Notes: a model not told the origin generated them from the sequence alone. A stretch of 64,000 nt of DNA from AP-15 sp963702685 (GCA_963702685.1 CAVPDQ010000010.1:62001-126000); one strand, 5' to 3'; positions 25,129-33,866 are shown, counted from the first letter of the stretch. Program-made: numbers and translations.

Positions 25129-26148
25129 CTACGAGACGCCGTCCCTGACCAGTGCGGCACCTTTGACAAGGGCCTCGAGCTTGGCTGTGGCGATCCGGCG
25201 GTTCATTGGGGCCATGCCGCAATTCGTGCAGGGATAGAGCCGTTCGGCCGGCACAAAGCGCAAAGCCCGCTCGATCGTGAGCGCCACTTCGCGGGGCGTT
25301 TCGACCGCGTCGCGGGCGACGTCGATCGCGCCCAGCAGCACGTCCTTGCCGTCGAGCAAGCCCAGCAACTCGATCGGCACCTTGGCCGCGGCGCATTCGA
25401 GCGAGACTTGATCGATGCGGCTTGCCGCCAATGCCGGAAAAAATGTTTCGTACTGCCGCCATTCAGCCCCGAGCCCCGATTTCCATTCGATATTGGGCTT
25501 GATCCCGTAGCCGTAGCAGATGTGGACCGCGGTTTTGCACGGGAGCCCGTCGGCGGCGCGCTCGAGAGCGGCGACGCCCCATTCGAGGACCGGGTCCATG
25601 TAAACATTGAAGGCCGGCTCGTCGAACTGGATCACATCGACTCCGATCGCCGCCAATTCGCGCGCCTCCTCGTTGAGGAGGGCGGCAAACGCCATGGCCA
25701 GGGCTTTTCGGTCGCCATAATGCGCGTCGGCCAAGGTATCGACGAGGGTCATCGGACCGGGCAGGGTGAATTTGAGCTGTCGCGTTGTATGGGCGCGGGC
25801 GAGCGCCGCCTCGACCGCGTGGATGCTGCGGGTGCGCGATACCGGGCCGGTAACCGTCGGGCACTGCGCCTCGTAGCGATTGTTGCGGATGCCCATCGTC
25901 ACCCGGCGAGTGAAATCGACGCCGGCGATATGCTCGAGAAAGCCGTGGACAAAATGCTGGCGCGACTGCTCGCCGTCGCTGACGATGTCGATGCCGGCGT
26001 CCTCCTGCTGCTTCAGCGCCAACAGCGTCGCGTCGCGCTTGGCCTCGGCCAGCGCCTCGCCGGACTGGCGCCACGGCGCCCACAGCACGCCCGGCTCGGC
26101 GAGCCAGGAAGGTTTGGGCAGGCTGCCGGCGATCGTGGTTTCGAGCAT
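25129..26148 (-). CDS. Cobalamin-independent methionine synthase-like protein
   Basis: This is a 339-residue MetE C-terminal-domain protein (UROD/MetE-like barrel). The zinc ligands of MetE are visible as His and Cys in TAVHICYGYG, Glu in QVSLECAAAK and Cys in YPCTNCGMAPM. The start TTIAGSLPKPSWLAEP is the IGS(F/L)P opening of the family. Proteins of this short type act as core methionine synthases or on other methyl donors. The N-terminal half of full MetE is absent, as expected for the family. ATG 26148 is chosen at the conserved start. Confidence 0.82.
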   Translation of the reverse strand: MLETTIAGSLPKPSWLAEPGVLWAPWRQSGEALAEAKRDATLLALKQQEDAGIDIVSDGEQSRQHFVHGFLEHIAGVDFTRRVTMGIRNNRYEAQCPTVTGPVSRTRSIHAVEAALARAHTTRQLKFTLPGPMTLVDTLADAHYGDRKALAMAFAALLNEEARELAAIGVDVIQFDEPAFNVYMDPVLEWGVAALERAADGLPCKTAVHICYGYGIKPNIEWKSGLGAEWRQYETFFPALAASRIDQVSLECAAAKVPIELLGLLDGKDVLLGAIDVARDAVETPREVALTIERALRFVPAERLYPCTNCGMAPMNRRIATAKLEALVKGAALVRDGVS

Positions 26149-26170
26149 GACGGGCCTCGTTGTTCGCGAG

Positions 26171-26848
26171 CTATTGTCTGATGTGGGGACCGACCGAAAC
26201 AAGCCGCGTCCCGAGAAACCGTCCGCTATGGTCGAAATCGAAGGCAAAGCGGACCTCGCCGACAATCGCGCAAGCGTGGCATTGGTCACGCAACAGGTAA
26301 TCGACGACGATTTCCTGGCCGGCCATCCGAACCTCGGGCCTGGCCATGCCACGGTCGCCCGGCCAGAAGCTGACATTCGGGAAACGGCGTTGAATGTCGC
26401 GGTAGGGGAGGGAGGACCGCATTGCGTCGAGCGCCAGAACCTCGTGGTCATCGACATCGATCAAGCGCGGCGTGCCGTTGACGAGGAGCCAGGCGTCGTT
26501 CTCGTTGGCGCGGAACGGGTAGAATATGTGCGCGACCGCAACCTGCCCGCTGGTTTTGTCGAGCCGCTGCAGATAGGCTTCGCCGTTGAGGCGCCGGGCG
26601 AAATCGATTGCCGCAGCACTCGCCCCCGCCTGCTGCATGACGGCGACAAAGCAGGCGTCGAACGCGGCCCCGCGGCTGCCGTCGCACTGGGCATGGAACC
26701 GCGCCATAAACCCGGTCGCAGGCTGCCACACCGCCGCCGCCGTCACTGGCGCCGCCGTCACCGGCGCCGGCGCGCCGCTCGCCGTTGCCCCCAGCATCGC
26801 CAGCACTGCCGCGGCGAGCGGCAGGCAGCGCCAGCCGAGGCTTGACAC
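26171..26848 (-). CDS. Exported hypothetical protein
   Basis: This is about 225 residues from GTG 26848, with a signal peptide (SSLGWRCLPLAAAVLAMLG, cleavage near ASGA). The mature domain contains FMARFHAQCDGSRGAAFDAC, IDFARRLNGEAYLQ and DYLLRDQCHACAIVGEVRF, with five or so Cys that could form disulfides in the periplasm. I do not recognise a family. An upstream in-frame TTG would add 36 residues without a plausible signal, so the GTG is preferred. Confidence 0.6.
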   Translation of the reverse strand: MSSLGWRCLPLAAAVLAMLGATASGAPAPVTAAPVTAAAVWQPATGFMARFHAQCDGSRGAAFDACFVAVMQQAGASAAAIDFARRLNGEAYLQRLDKTSGQVAVAHIFYPFRANENDAWLLVNGTPRLIDVDDHEVLALDAMRSSLPYRDIQRRFPNVSFWPGDRGMARPEVRMAGQEIVVDYLLRDQCHACAIVGEVRFAFDFDHSGRFLGTRLVSVGPHIRQ

Positions 26849-26968
26849 GCCGCTGTCCGCTGGCCGCCGTTGCGTCGCGAGAGGCTCGGCAATCCCGTGC
26901 CCGATTGCTGAACCGGGCAGCACGGCCCATCCGACAGGGACGTGCCCGCTAAGCAATTTTGCCGATAA

Positions 26969-27232
26969 TCACGGAAAGCGAACGGTGTCGCCGGCGCCGT
27001 CCTTGTCCGATGTCCGTTCGATCTCTCCGGCCAGCCGATCATAGCGCTCGATCAATTCGCGCAGATGCTGCTTGACCCGCGGGGTTGTGGCTTCCTGCTC
27101 GAGGGAGCGGGCGCGCGCGGCGGCGGCGCGGTAATACTCGGCCGGCTGCTGGCTTTGAGTCCACTCTGCCGCGCCCGGCATAAACCGCCCGTCCGCAGCA
27201 GCACCGTCGAGAAGGACACGCGATGACGCCAT
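26969..27232 (-). CDS. Small helical hypothetical protein
   Basis: This is an 87-residue protein whose central helix reads EYYRAAAARARSLEQEATTP followed by RVKQHLRELIERYDRLAGEI. This 'YxxRAxxARxLAExAxxPxxRxxLLxIAxxYxxLA' pattern is, from memory, frequent in short alphaproteobacterial proteins of unknown role. ATG 27232 is preferred over a TTG five codons upstream. Function unknown. Confidence 0.65.
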   Translation of the reverse strand: MASSRVLLDGAAADGRFMPGAAEWTQSQQPAEYYRAAAARARSLEQEATTPRVKQHLRELIERYDRLAGEIERTSDKDGAGDTVRFP

Positions 27233-27354
27233 ATCGGATACCTGCAACAGCCCGCATCAGAGCCTAAGGGAAAAGACCGGAGCGAGGGCCGCACTGCCTC
27301 CGGCCGATCGCTCGACCATACGCCGGCGCCCGCTGTAGAACAAGCCAAACCGGC

Positions 27355-27795
27355 TCAACTGCCGGACGCAGGATCGATCGAAAGATCGCCCCAGCTAGCC
27401 ACCCGATCGATCCGCATGGCGATCACCGGCAGCTCCGCGAGGTCCATCGCCTGGTATTGCGGATAGCGCGCGCGCAGCAGCGCTTGCGCCCGGTCATGCT
27501 CGTCGCCGCGCGCCAAAATCACCGCCCGGCCGCGCAGCATGACCCAGCCGAGCCGGTTCCAATCCTCGTCCCAGCGGTCGGCGACAAGCGCGACGACCGG
27601 GTTCTCGGCGATATTGCGCAGCCGCTTCAGTCGCCGTGGATCGCCCTTCGGCTTCTGGTCGACCGTGATGTAAAGCGCCCCTTCGCTGACGACAAAGCAC
27701 ACCGGCACGACGTGCGGCGCGCCGCGGGCATCTGCCGTCGCGAAATGCCCGACCCGGCATCGGTCCAGAAAGCGCGCCTGGTCTGCGGACAACAT
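27355..27795 (-). CDS. PPOX-class oxidoreductase (TIGR03668-like)
   Basis: This is a 146-residue split-barrel flavin/F420-binding protein. Family features are LDRCRVGHFATADARGAPHV at the start, PVCFVVSEGALYITVDQKPK in the middle, LKRLRNIAENPVVALVADRW and a conserved final MRIDRVASWG. Members of this subfamily are annotated as F420-dependent oxidoreductases. Whether this organism uses F420 or FMN/heme cannot be read here. Confidence 0.82.
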   Translation of the reverse strand: MLSADQARFLDRCRVGHFATADARGAPHVVPVCFVVSEGALYITVDQKPKGDPRRLKRLRNIAENPVVALVADRWDEDWNRLGWVMLRGRAVILARGDEHDRAQALLRARYPQYQAMDLAELPVIAMRIDRVASWGDLSIDPASGS

Positions 27796-27955
27796 CCCTC
27801 AATTCTGCCCGATCCCGTTGCCGTTGCCCACCCCGTCAGCTCCCGGTCGCGAACCGGCCGCCGTGCAGCAGGCTTGCCGGCCAGGCTGGCCGACCGCCGC
27901 TTTCTCTGGCGCCAACTCGCCTTTATCATCCCGCGAAAGATCCGGAGGACCGCAA

Positions 27956-29014
27956 ATGCCCGATCATGCCGCCGCCGCGCCCGAGCACACGAAGTGGCCG
28001 AGCTACGCAGAGGGCGACTTTGTCATTCACAACTATGTGTTTGCGAACGGCGAGAGCTTGCCCGAGCTCAAGCTCCATTGGCGCACCCTCGGCACGCCCA
28101 AGCGCAACAAGGCGGGCAAGATCGCAAACGGCGTGCTGCTGCTGCAGGGCAACACCGGCACTGGCGCCAATTGGCTGCGCCCGAGCCTCGCCGACGAATT
28201 GTTTGGGCCGGGCCAGCCGCTCGACGCGGCGGAATATTTTCTGATCATGCCGGACGCGGTCGGGCGGGGCGGGTCGAGCAAGCCGTCGGACGGGCTCAAG
28301 GGGAATTTCCCGCGCTACCGCTACCGCGACATGGTCGACAGCGGTCATCGGCTCGTTACCGAGGGTCTCGGCGTCGGCCATCTGCGTCTTGTGATCGGCA
28401 GCTCGATGGGCGGAATGCATGCCTGGATGTGGGCCGAGATGTATCCCGACCTGATGGACGGCGTGGTGCCGATCTCGTGCCAGCCGGTCGAGATCAGCGG
28501 CCGCAACTGGCTCGGCCGGCGTGCCCAAGCCGAGGCGATCCGGCACGACCCGGACTGGAACGACGGCTTTTACGAAAAGAACCCGCGCCACTACATCTAT
28601 GCCGCCGCCGGCAATTTCGGCACCGAAAGCCCGACCCGCATCCAGGAAATGGCGCCGACGCTCGCCGCCGCGAACGCGCTCTATGAGCGGCGCCTCGCCG
28701 AAGCGGCCAAGGGCGACGCCAACAACCAGCTCTGGGCGATCGAGGCGATCCAGGACTACAACCCCGAGCCCGATCTCGACAAGATCCGGGCCAAGGTCAT
28801 GCTGATCAACGACGCCGAGGACCACGCCAACCCGCCCGAGCTCGGCACCGTCGAGCGCGCGATGAAGCGGGTCGAGCACGGCCGCTATGTGCTGATCCCG
28901 GCGGGCCCCGACACGCACGGGCATTTCAGCCATTTTTACGCGAAGCTGTGGAAGCCCTACCTGATCGAGCTGATGCAGACCCTCGATCCGGCGCTCGACG
29001 CAGCGGCCGAATAA
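27956..29014 (+). CDS. Alpha/beta hydrolase, homoserine acetyltransferase (MetX) family
   Basis: This is a 352-residue alpha/beta-hydrolase. The nucleophile elbow is VIGSSMGGMHAWMWAEMYPD (Ser near residue 150). The acid is in KVMLINDAEDHANPPELG, and the His in GPDTHGHFSHFY. The opening (GESLPELKLHWRTLGTP, LLLQGNTGTGANWL) is typical of MetX-like proteins annotated as acetyltransferases but often acting as hydrolases. It is followed by an SDR gene 15 bp downstream, so the two probably form an operon. Confidence 0.82.
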   Translation: MPDHAAAAPEHTKWPSYAEGDFVIHNYVFANGESLPELKLHWRTLGTPKRNKAGKIANGVLLLQGNTGTGANWLRPSLADELFGPGQPLDAAEYFLIMPDAVGRGGSSKPSDGLKGNFPRYRYRDMVDSGHRLVTEGLGVGHLRLVIGSSMGGMHAWMWAEMYPDLMDGVVPISCQPVEISGRNWLGRRAQAEAIRHDPDWNDGFYEKNPRHYIYAAAGNFGTESPTRIQEMAPTLAAANALYERRLAEAAKGDANNQLWAIEAIQDYNPEPDLDKIRAKVMLINDAEDHANPPELGTVERAMKRVEHGRYVLIPAGPDTHGHFSHFYAKLWKPYLIELMQTLDPALDAAAE

Positions 29015-29029
29015 GCGGATCAGCGCGCT

Positions 29030-29773
29030 ATGGGCTCGCTCGACGGCCGCGTCGCGCTGGTGACCGGCGGCAGCAAGGGGCTGGGGGCGGCAACCGCGCA
29101 CGCTTTCGCCGAGGCGGGGGCGCGGGTCGTCGTTACCTTCGCCAACGACGCCGAGGCCGCCCGTCGGCTGGTCGCGAGCCTCCCCGGCGCCGGCCACCGC
29201 GCGAGCCGCGCACCGGCGCAGGACACCGCCGCGGTCGAGCGCCTCGCAGCATCGCTCGCCGCGAGCGAGGGCCGGCTCGATATCCTCGTCAACAACGCCG
29301 GCAGCACGCGGGTGATTCCGCACGGCGATCTCGCCGCGCTCGACGACGAATTTTTCGATTTTGTGCTGAGGGTCAATTTGCGTGGCCCGTTTGCCGCGGT
29401 GCGCGCCTGCCGGCCCTTGCTCGAGGCGAGCGGGCACGGGCTCGTCGTCAATGTCGGCTCGGTCTCGGGGGTGCGCGGCGGCGGCAGCAATATCGCCTAT
29501 GCCGCGGCGAAGGCCGGCCTCCACACGATGACGCTGTCGCTGGCCCGCGCCTTGGCCCCGGCAATCCGTGTCGTCGCCGTGGCGCCGAGCCTGATGGAAA
29601 CGCCGATGACCGAAATGTGGACGCCGCAGCAGCGAGCCCAGCGGATCGCCAACAACCCGATGAAGCGCATCGCGGCGCCCGAGGAGGTCGCGGCGGTGAT
29701 CCTCGGCCTCGCCACGACGATGACCTTTGTCAACGGCACGGTCATCCCCGTGGACGGCGGCAGCTTGCTTTGA
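29030..29773 (+). CDS. Short-chain dehydrogenase/reductase
   Basis: This is a 247-residue classical SDR. The Rossmann motif is VALVTGGSKGLGAATAHAF, the NNAG motif is DILVNNAGSTR, and the catalytic Ser-Tyr-Lys is seen in VGSVSGVRGGGSNIAYAAAK. FabG-like family; substrate unknown. The C-terminus (GTVIPVDGGSLL) is complete. It follows the MetX-like gene closely. Confidence 0.88.
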   Translation: MGSLDGRVALVTGGSKGLGAATAHAFAEAGARVVVTFANDAEAARRLVASLPGAGHRASRAPAQDTAAVERLAASLAASEGRLDILVNNAGSTRVIPHGDLAALDDEFFDFVLRVNLRGPFAAVRACRPLLEASGHGLVVNVGSVSGVRGGGSNIAYAAAKAGLHTMTLSLARALAPAIRVVAVAPSLMETPMTEMWTPQQRAQRIANNPMKRIAAPEEVAAVILGLATTMTFVNGTVIPVDGGSLL

Positions 29774-29876
29774 GATAAGCCGGCTGCCGCCGATCTGCGG
29801 CAATGCCCGGTCGGGGCGGCTGCCCGGCGCGGCGGCATCCGGGCAATTGATCAGGCAGGCGCCAGCAACGCTATCG

Positions 29877-29912
29877 AGTTAACCTTAACGCGGTTAAATC
29901 ATTAACCTGTTA
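29877..29912. promoter_or_regulatory. AT-rich inverted TTAACC/GGTTAA boxes
   Basis: TTAACC (29879-29884), GGTTAA (29892-29897) and TTAACC (29902-29907) lie within 30 bp, forming two overlapping inverted repeats with 7- and 4-base spacers. The stretch is very AT-rich for this genome. It lies between the SDR gene and the mutase remnant, neither of which reads out from it, so its target is unclear. Confidence 0.35.
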
Positions 29913-30014
29913 GAACAAAAATCGTACGCAGCTAATACAACCCGGCGCCACGACCGGACCTGGCGGGCCGGTCCCTGAACGTGTGCCGGGGATGACAGAT
30001 GCAGCGTTTCGGCC

Positions 30015-30432
30015 TTACGCCGCGAGCCGTTGCTTGCGGATCAGCGAGAGGATTTCGGCGGCGGCGTGGGGGATGTTGGTGCCGGGGCCATAGACCGCGC
30101 TGACCCCGGCCTTCTTTAAGAACGCGTAGTCCTTGGGCGGGATCACGCCGCCGCAGACGACGAGGATGTCGGCCGCACCCTCGCGCTTCAATGCCTCGAT
30201 CAGGGCCGGGACCAAGGTTTTGTGACCGGCCGCCTGGCTCGATACGCCGACGATGTGGACGTCGTTTTCGACCGCCTGTCGGGCGGCTTCCTCGGGGGTC
30301 TGGAAGAGGGGGCCGATATCGATGTCGAAGCCGATATCGGCAAAGGCGGTTGCGATGACTTTGGCGCCGCGGTCGTGGCCGTCCTGGCCGAATTTGACCA
30401 CCAGCATGCGCGGGCGGCGTCCCTCGTCGCGG
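30015..30432 (-). pseudogene. Displaced 3' duplicate of methylmalonyl-CoA mutase
   Basis: This fragment is an imperfect copy of the last ~139 codons of the mutase gene at 31707-33866. It covers the B12-binding domain, including KFGQDGHDRGAKVIATAF (the DxHxxG cobalamin motif) and the end KQRLAA. Over 130 residues I count seven substitutions. Homology stops sharply at about 30432 inside the gene and at the stop codon on the other side. ATG near 30407 could start a 130-residue B12-binding peptide, but no upstream coding sequence remains. Confidence 0.85.
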
Positions 30433-30504
30433 AAGGACGTTAGGGCGATCAGCGAAATCTCAGGAACTGGTTTCTTGAAACCCGCACTGCTATCCCGTAC
30501 CTAA

Positions 30505-30792
30505 ATGCCGGATCGCGAATTCGAATGGGATGACGCCAAGGCGGCCGAGAATTGGCGCCGCCATGGCGTTACCTTCGATCAAGGCGCTGAAGCGCTGAGT
30601 GATCCATTCGCGATCGAAGAAATCGACGATCGCGAGGACTATGGCGAAGAGCGCATCAACGCACTGGGAATGCGTCGGGGTGTGCTCCTACACGTCACCT
30701 GCACGCAGCGCGATGATCGGATCAGGATCATTTCAGCCCGAAGGGCAACAAAACATGAGCAAGACGACTATTATCACGAAAACGCGTCGTGA
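30505..30792 (+). CDS. brnT: BrnT-family ribonuclease toxin
   Basis: This 95-residue protein matches BrnT (DUF497). It has the opening FEWDDAKAAENWRRHGVTFD, the middle LSDPFAIEEIDDREDYGEER, and the C-terminal signature RIRIISARRATKHEQDDYY. BrnT is a RelE-fold endoribonuclease toxin. It is followed with a 38-bp overlap by its partner antitoxin gene. The pair lies between the intact mutase gene and its displaced 3' copy. Confidence 0.9.
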   Translation: MPDREFEWDDAKAAENWRRHGVTFDQGAEALSDPFAIEEIDDREDYGEERINALGMRRGVLLHVTCTQRDDRIRIISARRATKHEQDDYYHENAS

Positions 30793-31174
30793 CGGCAGCG
30801 TGGTCCAGGTGCTTCCCGATGGCCGCGAGCGCCCGTTCGCTGACACGCCGATGCGGCCGATGACCGAAGAGGAGATCGAGGCGGCGGCCTGGGCTGACCC
30901 GGACGCGCGTCCGTTCACCGCCGAAGAGCGGACGAAAGCGAAGCGCGTGCCGCGGATCAAGACGTTGCGCCGTGCGCTCGGATTGACCCAGCAGGAATTC
31001 GCCTCACGATACAAGATCCCGCTCGGTACCTTGCGCGACTGGGAACAGGGCCGCTCTGAGCCCGACCAGCCCGCCCGCGCCTATCTCCACGTCATCGCCC
31101 ACGACCCCGAGGGTGTGCGGCGGGCGTTGGAGCGCGCGAAACCCCTCGCGGCCGCCGACGACGCTCAGCGGTAA
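30755..31174 (+). CDS. BrnA-type/XRE antitoxin
   Basis: This is a 139-residue protein. The N-terminal part (EIEAAAWADPDARPFTAEER and basic flanks) is like the toxin-binding part of BrnA. A C-terminal helix-turn-helix follows (LRRALGLTQQEFASRYKIPL, GTLRDWEQGRSEPDQPARAY). BrnA neutralises BrnT and represses the operon. ATG 30755 lies inside brnT, giving translational coupling. The longer than usual HTH is of the XRE/HigA style, so I leave the symbol blank. Confidence 0.8.
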   Translation: MSKTTIITKTRRDGSVVQVLPDGRERPFADTPMRPMTEEEIEAAAWADPDARPFTAEERTKAKRVPRIKTLRRALGLTQQEFASRYKIPLGTLRDWEQGRSEPDQPARAYLHVIAHDPEGVRRALERAKPLAAADDAQR

Positions 31175-31698
31175 AGCTTTGCCAGCTTTAGAAACTGACC
31201 GAATGAATACAGTGCCTTATCTATTTTTCTTGGAGCAGCATTGAGGCGCATCACGAACGGGATGTAGTCCTCTCGATAAGCGGCGTAGATGTCTGATTTC
31301 TTATCCGGTATTTCTTTAGGCTCTCCAGTTTTCATAAAATGCATCGCTCTGTACGTGTGTTGGTCGAAAATCGGCCAACGTTGCGGCGCAACACAATGCA
31401 TGTAAAATATGTTCCAGATAGCGCCCCCGATACCAGCAGGATCCAGGTACCTTTCTTCAAGTTGACTTGGTTCTATGAATAGAGGGTAATGTTTTTCGAC
31501 GCTGGCCGATTTGCGTGCGGAAAGAGACGATCCATTTTTCCACTCGAACAAACATCGGCGCGACTTCGTGGTCAACCGCTTGCCAACATACGGATCGTAC
31601 AGATCACGATCCCGAAATTTCGGATCGCGGTATTTTGCGTCCCAGTGGTCTAAAAACTGCTCAAGCGAGGCGCATTGGATCGTAAAACTGAGAAACAT
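31165..31698 (-). CDS. Hypothetical protein, foreign composition
   Basis: This is about 177 residues from ATG 31698 (a TTG four codons upstream is possible). Codons are much more AT-rich than neighbouring genes. Recognisable segments are LDHWDAKYRDPKFRDRDLYD, LDPAGIGGAIWNIFYMHCVA and PQRWPIFDQHTYRAMHFMKT. The last resembles the PIxDxHVxRA region of HhH-GPD-like nuclease/glycosylase proteins, but I cannot confirm that fold. It starts a few bases after the mutase stop and converges with the BrnA gene (10-bp overlap). It is probably part of the inserted cargo. Confidence 0.6.
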   Translation of the reverse strand: MFLSFTIQCASLEQFLDHWDAKYRDPKFRDRDLYDPYVGKRLTTKSRRCLFEWKNGSSLSARKSASVEKHYPLFIEPSQLEERYLDPAGIGGAIWNIFYMHCVAPQRWPIFDQHTYRAMHFMKTGEPKEIPDKKSDIYAAYREDYIPFVMRLNAAPRKIDKALYSFGQFLKLAKLYR

Positions 31699-31706
31699 TA
31701 AAGTTT

Positions 31707-33866
31707 TCAAGCCGCGAGGCGCTGCTTCTGGATCAGCGCGAGGATTTCGGCGGCGGCTTTGGGGATGTTGGTGCCGGGGCCGTAGATCGCGCTGACGCCG
31801 GCTTTCTTTAGGAAGGCGTAGTCCTTGGGCGGGATGACGCCGCCGCAGACGACGAGGATGTCGGGCGCACCCTCGCGCTTCAATGCCTCGATCAGGGCCG
31901 GGACCAAGGTTTTGTGACCGGCGGCCTGGCTCGAGACGCCGACGATGTGGACGTCGTTTTCGACCGCCTGGCGGGCGGCTTCCTCCGGGGTCTGGAAGAG
32001 GGCGCCGATATCGATGTCGAAGCCGATATCGGCAAAGGCGGTGGCGATCACTTTGGCGCCGCGGTCGTGACCGTCCTGGCCCAATTTGACCACCAGCATG
32101 CGCGGGCGGCGTCCCTCCTCGCGGGCAAAGGCCTCGATCTCGCGCTGCATGCGGCGAAACCCGTCATCGCCCTGGTATTGGCCGCCATAGACGCCCGAAA
32201 CCGCGCGGATCTCGGCGCGATGGCGGGTGAAGACGTCTTCCAAGGCCAGCGATATTTCGCCCACCGTCGCCCGCGCGCGGGTCGCCGCAATCGACAATTC
32301 GAGCAGGTTGCCTTTGCCGGTGCGCGCCGCTTCGGTCAATGCCGCCAATGCCGTCTGGCAGCGCTGCGGGTCGCGATTGCGGCGGACCTGCTCCAGACGC
32401 GCCATCTGCGCCTTGCGCACCGCCGAATTGTCGACATCGAGCAGCTCGACCTCGGTGGCCTCGCCCGACTGGTATTTGTTGACGCCGACGATCACCTCCT
32501 CGCCGCGGTCGATCGCCGCCTGGCGCCGGGCCGCCGCCTCCTCGATGCGCAGTTTCGGCATGCCGGCCTCGACCGCCTTGGTCATGCCGCCCATCTCCTC
32601 GACCTCGTCGATCAACACCGCCGCCGCCTCGGTCAAAGAATGGGTCAGGCTTTCGAGGTAATAGCTGCCGCCCAACGGATCGACGACATGGGTGATGCCG
32701 GTTTCCTCGGCGAGGATCAGCTGGGTGTTGCGGGCGATGCGCATCGAAGCCGGGCTCGGCAATGCCAGCGCCTCGTCGAACGAGTTCGTGTGCAGGGATT
32801 GGGTCCCGCCGAGCACACCGGCCAGCGCCTCGATCGCGGTGCGGATAATGTTGTTGTGCGGGTCCTGCGCGGTAAGGCTGACACCCGAGGTCTGGCAGTG
32901 CATGCGCAAGGCCAGGCTCGCCGGGTCTGCGGGCGAGAATTGTCGCATCAGCCGCGCCCACAGCACACGAGCGGCGCGCAATTTCGCGATCTCCATAAAA
33001 AAATTCATGCCGATCGCGAAAAAGAACGAGAGCCGCGGCGCAAACTCGTCGATTTTCAGCCCGCGCGACAAGGCCGCGCGCACATATTCGAGCCCGTCTG
33101 CAAGGGTGAATGCCAACTCTTGAACAGACGTCGCGCCGGCCTCTTCCATGTGATAGCCGGAAATCGAAATAGAATTGAATTTCGGCATGTGACGCGCGGT
33201 GTATTCGATAATGTCGGCGACGATGCGCATCGACGGTCCGGGTGGGTAGATATAGGTGTTGCGCACCATGAATTCTTTGAGGATGTCGTTCTGGATCGTG
33301 CCGGAAAGCCGGTCCTGCGCCACCCCCTGCTCTTCGCCCGCGACGATAAAGCCGGCCAGGACCGGCAAGACCGCGCCGTTCATCGTCATCGACACGCTCA
33401 TCCGGTCGAGCGGGATGCCGTCGAACAGAATCTTCATGTCTTCGACCGAGTTGATCGCGACCCCGGCCTTGCCGACGTCGCCCGTGACGCGCGGATGGTC
33501 GCTGTCATAGCCGCGATGGGTGGCGAGGTCGAAGGCGATCGACAAGCCCATCTGTCCTGCCGCGAGGTTGTCGCGGTAGAAACGGTTCAATTCCTCGGCG
33601 GTCGAAAACCCGGAATATTGCCGGACCGTCCACGGCCGGTTGGCGTACATCGTCGCGCGTACACCGCGCAGAAAGGGCGGCAGACCGGGGAGCGCGCCGC
33701 TCAGATCGAGCGCCTCGAGATCGGCGGCGGTGTAGAGCGGCTTGATCCGAATACCTTCGGGCGTCGCCCAGTCCAGGCTGTCGACGGCTTTGCCCTTGAG
33801 CTCGGCGCCGGCGAGCCGAGCCCAATCGGTCAGAGTTGTCGCCGCAACGCGACCATCATCGGCCAT
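31707..33866 (-). CDS. scpA: Methylmalonyl-CoA mutase
   Basis: This 719-residue single-chain mutase interconverts (R)-methylmalonyl-CoA and succinyl-CoA with adenosylcobalamin. The N-terminal catalytic barrel includes IRPLYT-type GIRIKPLYTAADLEALD, RPWTVRQYSGFSTAEELNRF (with the substrate-binding Tyr and Arg) and SISGYHMEEAGATSVQEL. The C-terminal B12 domain has LVVKLGQDGHDRGAKVIA (lower axial His) and VCGGVIPPKDYAFLKKAGV. Its last ~418 bp are duplicated at 30015, on the far side of a toxin-antitoxin insertion. Confidence 0.95.
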   Translation of the reverse strand: MADDGRVAATTLTDWARLAGAELKGKAVDSLDWATPEGIRIKPLYTAADLEALDLSGALPGLPPFLRGVRATMYANRPWTVRQYSGFSTAEELNRFYRDNLAAGQMGLSIAFDLATHRGYDSDHPRVTGDVGKAGVAINSVEDMKILFDGIPLDRMSVSMTMNGAVLPVLAGFIVAGEEQGVAQDRLSGTIQNDILKEFMVRNTYIYPPGPSMRIVADIIEYTARHMPKFNSISISGYHMEEAGATSVQELAFTLADGLEYVRAALSRGLKIDEFAPRLSFFFAIGMNFFMEIAKLRAARVLWARLMRQFSPADPASLALRMHCQTSGVSLTAQDPHNNIIRTAIEALAGVLGGTQSLHTNSFDEALALPSPASMRIARNTQLILAEETGITHVVDPLGGSYYLESLTHSLTEAAAVLIDEVEEMGGMTKAVEAGMPKLRIEEAAARRQAAIDRGEEVIVGVNKYQSGEATEVELLDVDNSAVRKAQMARLEQVRRNRDPQRCQTALAALTEAARTGKGNLLELSIAATRARATVGEISLALEDVFTRHRAEIRAVSGVYGGQYQGDDGFRRMQREIEAFAREEGRRPRMLVVKLGQDGHDRGAKVIATAFADIGFDIDIGALFQTPEEAARQAVENDVHIVGVSSQAAGHKTLVPALIEALKREGAPDILVVCGGVIPPKDYAFLKKAGVSAIYGPGTNIPKAAAEILALIQKQRLAA

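Noticed and set aside
29877..29912. Canonical CtrA full site
   Set aside because: The TTAA half-sites are not 7 bases apart in any pairing, so I list the region only as an unexplained AT-rich motif.
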